A stretch of DNA of 64,000 nucleotides from positions 68,407,558 through 68,471,557 of the forward strand of contig NW_026262668.1 in assembly GCF_021869535.1 (NCBI RefSeq), read 5' to 3'. The translations under genes were made by a program, and so were the position numbers. This DNA is from Mytilus californianus. Its lineage: Eukaryota > Mollusca > Bivalvia > Mytilida > Mytilidae. This document shows positions 33,590 through 43,019 of the stretch, one piece after another. Each line of letters opens with the position of its first letter. Positions within the stretch are counted from its first letter, which is position 1. The notes under the pieces are model-generated. The model made no database searches and had not been told where the DNA came from. It saw nothing but the letters and a program-made list of their open reading frames with translations.

Positions 33590-33752
33590 CACTGGTCAGG
33601 TCAAGTTTTTTTCTAGTTTTTTTTTTATTTGATAAAATTAATGTTTCTGTAAATTTGAAGCAAATCCTATTACATATAAATAGGTATATAGTCATTTTCC
33701 CTGGTCATGATAACGGTCAGGACTGTCAAAGTTGGTCAGGTCAAATTGTTTA
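33590..33752 (-). repeat. Inverted partner of the GACCTGACC repeat
   Basis: GGTCAGGTC at 33596 and 33736 with GTCAAAGTTGGTCAGGTCAA around 33727, the reverse complement of the core at 32261-32750. Together with 32095-32790 it may mark the ends of one foldback element of about 1.65 kb. Confidence 0.6.
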
Positions 33753-34580
33753 CCCCCAAAAATATATTTTCCTTTTATTGTATTACTTTACCAGAGGAAC
33801 CAACAATACCAGGAATTACAGAGTACCACGCTACCAAAGAAAGAGTTACTGGATGTTAACTTTTATTTAAGTTGGCCTTGTGTGTACCCAAGGTAGATGT
33901 AAGGGTATAATATATTTTTTAATTTATTTATGAATAACTGCAGTGTGTTTATTAACAATATAAACTTTGTAACACATTGAAATATTTTCTTGATAATTAT
34001 TCGAAAAGGCTTCACAATTTTCATAAATTTGATGTATAATGACGGTGGGCATTAACTAGCTTAGAGCGAAGATGGTCATGCTACCATTTAACTTCAATTT
34101 CTAACACAAGTACTTTTATCACCCATAACAGTTTTGTCCATGTTTTTATTATAAAAAGTGGTAAATTTAGTAAATGTAATTAAATCAAAATTAATACTGC
34201 CGTTTTCCCTATATTCCAACCGGACGTGCCTGCGTATTTATCCATCCCACACAGCAAAACGGATTTTACTGCTGGTTTGGAGAAATCCATTTTGACCATA
34301 TTTCTATCACCAAATCAACCATTGGGTGGTTAATTTTAAAGATTTTCCGTAATTACTACAAGTTTCGGCATTTCATATTATTTATATTGATTATTTGAAA
34401 TGAAAGATATTTTTGGAACAAACATAGAAACCAGTTGTGGAAGAGGAAGCGGAACAAATACAGATCCAGCAATACATGACCGATATATGATGAAGAACTG
34501 TTGAATTCACTGGAAGCCAAAATCCAGAGCTCGACAATAACAGCTGACAATATCAGCTTCACTTCTTCAAGAGAAATTTG

Positions 34581-34721
34581 AAATGCCTGTACGAAGTCAG
34601 GAACCTGACAGTTGTTTTCCATTCGTTTGATGTGTTTGAGCTTTTGATTTTGCCATATGATAAGGGACTTTCCGTTTTGAATTTTCCTTGGAGGTCGGTA
34701 TTTTTGTTATTTTACTTTTTG
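34581..34721 (+). mobile_element. Retroelement tail inserted in pseudo-exon 5
   Basis: Copies 1 and 2 read continuously through ..GAAA.TTGCAGCATATCG; here about 140 bp split it. The insert holds GACAGTTGTTTTCCATTCG, GACTTTCCGTTTTGAATTTT and TTGGAGGTCGGTATTTTTG, the tail also found at 29215 and 38625. A clean empty-site comparison inside one window. Confidence 0.75.
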
Positions 34722-36879
34722 CAGCATATCGTTAATGAGTACAAGCAACAATGAAGTAGGAAAATTTCATGAACCAAATGTACTACAATCTACATTTGAC
34801 AAAATCATCTCTGAAGAATACAAAACAACAAATTCAGCAAGAACAATCGGATTAAAGTATATTTACAGAGGTATGTCTGATAAGAGATAGAATGGCCAAT
34901 GATTCTAGACATACTTTTTGTAGTTAAGAGGTTACCTTTTATTAAAATGTAACAATTTATTAAAAAAACGACGGCCGGTGAGCAATTTCTTTTAACACAA
35001 GGTGAAAAAGTAGAGAAGAATAAGAATTAGACTAGTGAAGCTTAATAAAAGACAAAATGTATTTTTTCAATTCATCTTCCAGAATATGTTAAAAATATAT
35101 GCCACAGGAAGTTGATTAACCAACAGTCAAATGAGACAATTCATAAATCGATCTAGAAAAGTTATTACTATTTTTACAGCAATCATGGTTTTGTTTCGGA
35201 TAGTGTAGAATGTAAAAGAGAATTAGTGCTTTGAGTGTGCCACGTGGACTGCCGACACTTTGTTTTTTTTTCTAAGTCAAATGTATTCATTAAACACCAA
35301 GCAATGTGGGGTTTAACGGAATTAAAAAAATCATTGTCTTTATCTGAAATTTGTAGATTTTAATAATTCAGAATGTTTTTTATTTGATTGTTTGCCGATC
35401 CCAATTCTGTATAGATAACGTCCATCAAAGGGAAGAACCTACATGGATTAAAAACAGCTTTTAAGGTATCCAATGAAATAAAGATATATTTAAAATGAAG
35501 ATAGTTTCCGCGTTTCTGCTCATTATTTGGACAAGTTATTTTTGTTTCTACAACATTGTTTCATACATCTTTTACATGTTTAGTTATTATCTTTCTCAAA
35601 ATGGAATAAAAATCAATTATATTCTATCACATCATAGTGTTTTTGTCTTAAATACTGAAAAAAAACCACTCCAAACTAGTATTTAAATACTATCCTCACT
35701 GATGGACTTATACCGTCTTTGGCCACCGAATAATAAAACGGACTTTGCATTCGAATTAAGATCTGTTTATTCCTTCGTGGTAACTTACTTCTCTTGTTTT
35801 TGATGTGAACTCGCATCAAAATAGTTTTTACTGTTCGTATTTGTCTTTCCAGAGACAAACTGCTTTGATTCAAAATAACGAGAGAAATGAAAGAAAAGAC
35901 AAAAAGACAGGGATCGAGTATTTATTCAAAGATGCTCATAAAAGAATAAAGACAATGGAATAGAAAGATGAGGAAAAGACGATAGGTATACACAAGTACT
36001 ATTTTACTATGCATTTCAAACAATATTTTCATTCTTTGTTTATATAATTATATGGACACATTTTATTTCGACTGAGGTGATTCTGTAAATAATGACTATT
36101 TATAAAATTTTTTTTTTTAAAAATTACGAATCTTATACACACAATTTTTAGGTGTTACTTTCGTGTATGAGCTGCTGTAGTTGCGTATTTCCTGTTACCT
36201 GCAGTGACATGCATGCAGGTATTGACAAGAACAAGTTAAAAAAAACATATTGTAGGTGCTGATAAGAAGAATTGACAGGAAGGTGGAACATTTAAGTGGC
36301 CCTAAAAAGCAACAAGTTTTACTCAGACCCCGGGTAAAGATATAGAGTGTTATTTAACAGGAAAAAGAGCTGTTAAGATTCTACGAGGCAAACATGTGAC
36401 CGCTATTTATCTTTTGAAAGAACGGAGTTAGAATGTTGGTAACAAGATCACAATGAATTTAAAATATGATATTCAGAAAGATATGACCATTTACAGAAAA
36501 TTCGTAGTCACATTAAAAAGAATCACTATATTTTGATATTTGTTTTGCGTGAAAACATTTTTTCGTAAGGTTTCGAATAAATTAGTATTCCAAGAATAAA
36601 TAGGATTGTTATTTACCTGTTTTCAAAATTCATTCTTGTTTCTTTATTACAAATCAGTATTTGATTATTTCACAAATTTAATTTCTTGTCTTATATTGAG
36701 TAATGAATGCAATATTGGCTGACTTGAGTTTGGGTGTGTTCGGGATGTATAAAAACACAGCCACGTTCGGAATGTGGAATTTAATTCCGGTGCCTCGTTT
36801 AGGATTAATTGAATGATGGTTGCTCAGTGGCAATTATTTCATGCATGTTCAGGACGAGAATATGAGGATTCATTGGTTA

Positions 36880-37075
36880 AGGACAGAATATTTGCCTTCA
36901 AACAGTCCACCTGCAGATCTCTCAAAGAGTTGTTGTAAGGGTGGTTCTTGACGTGCAAAGAGAGTGGCACTCTCTTTATCCGATACATCGGATTTAACGT
37001 CACCATTCATATCGGACGCCTCACTTTCAAGGGTTTTAATGCCGGTTGGTCTTGCGTATTTTTACATCCCTGGGT
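36880..37075 (+). repeat. Dispersed repeat family D, copy
   Basis: Contains CAGTCCACCTGCAGATCTCT + CAAAGAGTTGTTGTAAGG and GATTTAACGTCACCATTCAT; the second block is scrambled. Inside the 3' flank of pseudogene copy 3. Confidence 0.55.
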
Positions 37076-37093
37076 TTAAAAAAATTTAGGTTT

Positions 37094-37138
37094 CAGCGTC
37101 TCTGATGAAGGTTAATCCAGAAAAGCGCTTCGGACATA
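37094..37138 (+). ncRNA. Hammerhead ribozyme-like motif (best conserved core)
   Basis: Order of parts: AGCGTCT (stem I 5'), CTGATGA core, AGGTTAATCCA (stem II), GAAA core, AAGCGCTT (palindromic stem III), C, GGACAT (stem I 3'). Both conserved cores are present, and stem I pairs through TCT/GGA and neighbours, with a mismatch further out. A stem III that is a bare palindrome is typical of hammerheads in Penelope-like elements and animal retrozymes, which cut as dimers. Stem II is weak next to the core, so activity is uncertain. Confidence 0.65.
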
Positions 37139-37437
37139 CGAAATCTATAATTAAAGTGTTATTTTCATTTACTCTATATTTGTCCAATGGGTTCAATATA
37201 ACAATAAAGATTAAGAGAATTCCTTCACAGGCAATGGATTGGTTTCCTGTGAACTTGGTTCCTATTCCTACTGAGATGTTGGAATATTGGAATAAACCTT
37301 TTATTCTGTAATACTATACCGAAACCTTTTGATTGACAACAGCTAGGCTACGCTGTTGTCAAAACAATCAACCGAACATAAAAAAGCTTACACTAGGTTT
37401 CAATATGTATAAAAAGGGATAAATTTAAATATATATA

Positions 37438-38183
37438 GAACATCAGTTGTTCGACCTGCTAGTCAAATGCGTTTTGTTAACATATACTTTTTCACTCATT
37501 TGGTCTTTTGGAAAATGTTGTTTGTGCTGTATTTAGACCCCTCTACCAAGAAATTTGTTTTGCATGCACACGTATAAAAATTGCGGTTTTTATCCAACGC
37601 AATAACAGGTTTGAACGTTGTTTTCAATTTATACTTGTTTATATTTTTCGTTTGGGCTTGTATTATATTTGCCTTCGGGTTTATATGATCCGTTCATCCT
37701 ATTTTGACTTTTTCAAAATTCAAGAGTCTATCCTAAATTGAGGTAAATTATATGGCCTTCCAAAAACCGTTTCGATTCCTAACATCACTGAAGAGACATT
37801 TATTGTCGAAATCCGGATATGGTGTACAAATTTTTGCACCTCATGTTTGCGGTATACCATCTTTTCCTCACGTTTATTGTTTTCTGTTTGGTAATAAATT
37901 AATGATAAGATCTATTTTGTTACATCTTGTGATCCGTTTATTTGGCAATCGCCAATGGCAGTCAGCAGGGTTTAAGAACATCAGTTGTTCGACCTGCTAG
38001 TCAAATGCGTTTTGTTAAAATATACTTTTTCACTCATTGGTCTTTTGGAAAATGTTGTTTGTGCTGTATTTAGACCCCTCTACCAAGAAATTTGTTTCGC
38101 ATGCACACGTATAAAAATTGCGGTTTTTATCCAACGCAATAATAGGTTTGAACGTTGTTTTCAATTAAGACTTGTTTATATAT
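37438..38183. mobile_element. Element with 208-bp direct repeats flanking a 330-bp centre, copy 1
   Basis: Direct repeats 37438-37645 and 37976-38183 differ at only about half a dozen positions; both start GAACATCAGTTGTTCGACCT and contain CATGCACACGTATAAAAATTG. The centre holds AATCCGGATATGGTGTACAA. The unit length (start to start) is 538 bp, so it equals about 1.4 tandem units. A second copy is at 57823-58540. LTR-like or pseudo-LTR-like; also compatible with a partial concatemer of a circular intermediate. Class unknown. Confidence 0.75.
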
Positions 38184-38274
38184 ATATATATAAGAGAAAA
38201 TAAGTATCTAATTTGGACTAGTCTTATTCGATCGATACCTTTGATTAAAGGAAACGCATCGTAATAGATGTAAA

Positions 38275-38612
38275 AATAAGCATGTAAAAGTACTAATTAC
38301 TAAGTGATTCAAACAATATTTCCAATCTTTGTTTATAAAATGATCTGGGCACATTTTTTAACAACTAAGGCGATTTTGTAAATTATAAATATGTAAAAGG
38401 AAATCAATAACAAATCTTACGCTTCAGACGCATTATTTTCTTTTAAAAGTTACGTGTAGTTTCCAGTTATCTGCAATGTCAAAATTATACAGATCTTCAC
38501 GAGAACAATTGAGATAGATTGCAGCTGCTGAAAGGAACGTTTATTGGCATGATGTTGGAAATTTGAATAAAAATATAATATTCATCGAGATATGACAATT
38601 TATTACAAAAAA
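38275..38612 (+). pseudogene. Copy 4 of the unknown gene: intron 7 fragment only
   Basis: AAAGTACTAATTACTA.G..ATTC, TTGTTTATA and the GTTA.CTGCA.TG.CA region align with 35990-36530 and the start with 24460-24485. No exon survives. It is joined directly to block X copy 2. Confidence 0.6.
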
Positions 38613-40030
38613 CGTGTTCCAAGTCATGAATAAAACAGTTGTTTTCCATTCCATCCGTTATTTGATATAGTCGAGTAGTTGATTTTGTCAGATTTTAAGG
38701 ACTTCCCCATTTTCAAATTTACCTTGGAGTTCGGTATTTTTGTTAATACCTTTTACCTCCCTTGCAACAGGTCACCTACGGACACCCGAAATAGTTGATA
38801 TTATAGTATAATAGTCCCAGACTTAACTTTCAAAGAATCGATATTCGTGGATGTAATATTTAAACATATTATAGAGATTTCATCGAATACATAATCAGAA
38901 TTGCAAGATCTCCTTAATGGGTGTAGAATGTGGCACTCTCCGTAAACGACGTATATACACATCTATATTCCAACCCGACGTGGCTGCGTATTTATACATC
39001 CCGCACAGCCAAACAGACTCTTATTCTTTTTATTATGCATTTTACTGCCGATTTGTAGAAATCCATTTTCAACATATTTGAAAAAATACCATGTTACCAT
39101 TGGGTGCTTAAATTGATATTATAGTACACATTACGCCATTCTGTCAACAGAAAACCACACACATTCAAAGGTGATTACTTTTGCATCGTTTTGTTCATTC
39201 GTTTCCAACAAATAAGAAAAATATGTTGAAACAAAATGCAACAATGAGAAAAAACTGCAATAGACAGGTCTTTAATTTGTCTTACATGTCAAGGTCCATC
39301 GACGTTACCCTCAAATATTAATTTTAGCTGTAGATAAAATGAAACGTCTAATATTAATAAATTTATCATAACATGAAGAAATAAGCATTATAAATAAATA
39401 TCAATATACCAGTTATGTATAAATAATAAAAAATGATTTTGTTTCAATGTCATGTTATTGGGTAATTTTAAGAGGGAGTTGTTATGGAACTCTTGAAAGA
39501 TAACGGTAGCCCCTCCATTACAGCCTATTTCCCCACTTTTCAGCTAAACATTTATAAATTAAAGACAATACTATTCTACTGGTTTAATGTTCAGTCAGAA
39601 TTTGGATGTGCTCCATACACAAACACTGCACCAAAATAGTTATGAGGAAGAATGACTGAAATCGATACTTCACAAGTTTTATGGTCACCATCACGAATCG
39701 GTTGGCCTACACGATAAGTCGGTGTATCATCTCATTTGCATGTTTTCGCAGTCTGAGATCTTTAGGTCCTAATTAAGTCGTCTAATTTTATTTAACCTGT
39801 GATATTTCGATTGTGTGTCAATTCGCATAGATGCATGCATAGCCAAGGAAATATACCTTATCGAGGCTTGCGGTCTCGCACCCCAAAGGTAACGCGGAAT
39901 AGATATATGGCAACTCTTGGTCTTCCAACCGGCAGTAAACCCCTTGTCAAAGTGGTGTGTCCTTTTGGTTCAGCGGGATGCACAAGTACGCAGCAACGTC
40001 CGGTCAGCATAGAGACTAACGTTAAATTCG
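38612..40030 (+). repeat. Segmental duplication block X, copy 2 (first part)
   Basis: Colinear with 29210-30430. It has an extra insertion of about 105 bp near 38800-38905 relative to copy 1. Contains family D (38755-39080), ATAACATGAAGAAATAAGCA at 39367, and the retroelement C-terminal fragment TTTTATGGTCACCATCACGA at 39675. The second part resumes at 42590, beyond the Helentron-like element. Confidence 0.75.
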
Positions 40031-40207
40031 ATTTTGTTTGTTACCTTCATTTGTCTCTTTTTAATCGCTTTATGAGATTTGAACCTCGGGTAAACCATTA
40101 ACCCTACAATAGTTTTTAGCCTGTATCAAGTCAGGGTATTGTAAAATAAAGGGGGGAGGGGATGACAATAACACGTTGGGAAATTCGTTCGTCCGACGTG
40201 CCTTTTT

Positions 40208-42088
40208 AGCTCACCTGGCCCGAAGGGCCAAGTGAGCTTTTCTCATCACTTGGCGTCCGTCGTCCGTCGTCGTCCGGCGTCGTCCGTCGTCGTCCGTCGT
40301 CGGCGTTAACTTTTTACATTTTGAACTTCTTCTAGAGAACCACTGAATGGAATGAAACCAAACATGGCATGAATGTTCCTTATGAGGTGCTGACCAAGTG
40401 TTGTTACTTTGTAGCCGATCCATCATCCAAGATGGCCGCCAGCGGGGGACTAAGTTTAACATAGGACCCTATGGGAAATGCATACAAATGACTTCTTTTA
40501 GAGAACCACTGAATGGAATAAAACATAACATGGCATGAATGTTCCTTATGAGGTGCTCACCAAGTGTTGTTACTTTGTAGCCGATCCATCATCCAAGATG
40601 GCAGCCAGCGGGGGACTTAGTTTAACATAGGACCCTATGGGAAATGCATACAAATGACTTCTTTTAGAGAACCACTGAATGGAATAAAACCAAACATGGC
40701 ATGAATGTTCCTTATGAGGTGTTGACCATGTGTTGTAACTTTGTAGCCGATCCATCATCTAAGATGGCCGCCATCGGGGAACTTAGTTTAACATAGGACC
40801 CTATGGGAAATACATACAAATGTCTTCTTTTAGAGAACCACTGAATGGAATGAAACCAAACATGGCATGAATGTTCCTTATGAGGTGCTGACCAAGTGTT
40901 GTTACTTTGTAGCCGATCCATCATCCAAGATGGCCGCCAGCGGGGGACTTAGTTTAACATAGGACCCTATGGGAAATACATACAAATGTCTTCTTTTAGA
41001 GAACCACTGAATGGAATGGAACCAAACATGGCATGAATGTTCCGTATGAGATGCTGACCAAGTGTTGTTACTTTGCAGTCGATCCATCATCCAAGATGGC
41101 CGCCAGCGGGGGACTTAGTTGAACATAGGACCCTATGGGAAATACATACAAATGTCTTCTTTTAGAGAACCACTGAATGGAATGAAACCAAACATGGCAT
41201 GAATGTTCCTTATGAGGTTCTGACCAAGTGTTGTTACTTTGTAGCCGATCCATCATCCAAGATGGCCGCCAGCGGGGGACTTAGTTGAACATAGGACCCT
41301 ATGGGAAATACATACAAATGTCTTCTTTTAGTGAACCACTGAATGGAATGAAACCAAACATGGCATGAATCTTCCTTATGAGATGCTGACCAAGTGTTGT
41401 TACTTTGTAGCGGATCCATCATCCAAGATGGCCCCCAGCGGGGGACTTAGTTTTACATAGGACCCTTTGGGAAATACATAAAAATGTCTTCTTTTAGAGA
41501 ACCAATAAATGGAATGGAACCAAACATGGCATGAATGTTCCTTATGAGATGTTGACCAAGTGTTGTTACTTTGCAGCCGATCCATCATCCAAGATGGCCG
41601 ACAGCGGGGGACTTAGTTTAACATAGGACCCTATGGGAAATACATACAATTGTCTTCTTTTAGAGAACCACTGAATGGAATTGAACCAAACATGGCATGA
41701 ATGTTCCTTATGAGTTGCTGACCAAGTGTTGTTACTTTGCAGTCGATCCATCATCCAAGATGGCCGCTTAGGGGGGGGGGCTTAGTTTAACATAGGACCC
41801 TATGGGAAATACATACAAATGTCTTCTTTTAGAGTACCACTGAATGGAATGAAACCAAACATGGCATGAATGTTCCTTATGAAGTGCTGACCAAGTGTTG
41901 CTACTTTGTTGCCGATTTACTGTTCAAGATGGCCACCAGGATATTTTATTAAATAACGGGACCAATATTAATCAAAATTTGGCCTCAATCATTATTTGGG
42001 TATCTGTTATGATTTTTATCTATCTTTACATGATTTCTAAAACCAAAGTAGAGTCAGGTGAGCGACACAGGCTCTTGAGAGCCTCTAG
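40208..42088 (+). mobile_element. Helentron-like non-autonomous element with a 166-bp tandem array (type III)
   Basis: The 5' end is a hairpin 40208-40238 (14-bp arms AGCTCACCTGGCCC and GGGCCAAGTGAGCT around GAA), then a GTCGTCCGTC microsatellite (40252-40304). About ten units of exactly 166 bp follow (40.33-41.94 kb), very uniform. The 3' end has CAGGTGAGC, complementary to the 5' GCTCACCTG, then a hairpin AGGCTCTTGAGAGCCT (42069-42084) and finally CTAG (42085-42088) next to TTTT. Subterminal inverted repeats, 3' hairpin and a CTRR end at a T-rich target are features of Helitron/Helentron-type elements. No transposition protein is encoded; the short minus-strand frames in each unit are by-products. 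It splits block X copy 2. Confidence 0.8.
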
Positions 42089-42093
42089 TTTTA

Positions 42094-42122
42094 TTTACCT
42101 TCATTAGGAACGCTCAAACCAA
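42094..42122 (-). ncRNA. Hammerhead 5'-half relic next to the element
   Basis: On the minus strand: TTTGAGCGTTCCTAATGAAG. This is the stem I plus core half (CTAATGA for CTGATGA) of the hammerhead-like motifs at 60371 and 56231. The 3' half is separated or lost; the Helentron-like element ends immediately beside it. Confidence 0.4.
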
Positions 42123-42589
42123 AAAAATTGAAAGCCAAATACCTGAAAACGTAGGAGACGAACTTCACTGCCTATTTAAATGCTCATCTTTTGGAAGTGA
42201 GATAGGTGCCCTTATCTTAGTTAACTAAACATTGCAATATTTATTTTATTTTCTTCTTGCTTTTACATTATTTCCAGTATAGGTTCCGACGGTAGACAAA
42301 ATAAATGTAGAATACTTTGAAGTTCATAATTATGTCTATCATAATTCAATATTCGAAAACATAGATTTTTAGAACATCTAGACTACTAGTAAACTACAAT
42401 TTAATCTTGGGATATGAATGCATTTTCTCTTCAAAGGTTGATTTTTGTAAACCTAACGTCAAGTAGCAAATATTTTAAATGCATAGGCAGGGCGAGAACA
42501 AATTCACAAATAAATCAATATGTATAGGTTCTACAATGTGTATCGATCGAGACAAAAGCAGGAAATCAAGAATGCTACTAGAAATGAGG

Positions 42590-42985
42590 GAAATGTGATA
42601 TGACAGAAATTGTGACTTGCAACAGGCCATTTAAGAAATCCTCAAAGAATTGTTGCTCGAGTTCTTGCAAGTGCTTAGAGCACGACATCGTAATTAGCGT
42701 CCTGTTCCGACTAGACGTGGCTGTGTATTTAAGCATCCCGAAAGGCAAAACGGATGCCCATCTGCAACACGGATTTACTACTGAATGGGATAAATCAGGT
42801 AACCATATTTCTTTACCCCAGTTTTCCCTCGGGTAGATACGATAATGTAGCCTATGTTCGCTACTGTAGTGGTATGGTTAAGAGGCGGAAGATACCAAGG
42901 GAAATTCCAAACCCACAAGTCGGAAGAATAACTGACGCCATGGAAAAAGACGAAATGATTGGTGTCTTCTGTCGCTTTTTTCAAT
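42590..42985 (+). repeat. Segmental duplication block X, copy 2 (second part)
   Basis: Colinear with 30500-30800: GACGTGGCTGTGTATTTA, GCAAAACGGAT, AAGAGGCGGAAGATACCAAG, CCAAACCCACAAG and TAACTGACGCCAT. Starts with family D block 1 (TTGCAACAGGCCATTTAAGA). Confidence 0.75.
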
Positions 42986-43019
42986 CTGCCTGTTTTTATG
43001 TTATATCCTGTATCTAACT

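Larger units (their letters stand above)
34336..37210 (+). pseudogene. Decayed copy 3 of the unknown gene (exons 5 to 8 and 3' flank)
   Basis: Exon 5 copy 34401-34870 (acceptor AG changed to AA; shared deletion with copy 2; interrupted at about 34581-34721 by a retroelement tail; donor GTATGT kept), exon 6 copy 35398-35465 (acceptor GCAG changed to GCCG), exon 7 copy 35853-35985 (in-frame TAG; borders kept), exon 8 remnant about 36574-36634 (first part deleted). Introns and 3' flank also align (36640-36720 with 24740-24825; 37120-37205 with 24842-24920). Several independent defects make it a pseudogene. Confidence 0.8.

Noticed and set aside
36090..36130. Possible gene end or poly(A)-derived insertion
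   Set aside because: The T/A-rich run lies in an intron copy that aligns with 38380-38470, so it is ordinary sequence drift.
40211..41754. Serial minus-strand open frames of 62 codons, one per repeat unit
   Set aside because: The period is 166 bp, not divisible by three, so each frame is in a different register and is an automatic by-product of the array; no splice or start context.
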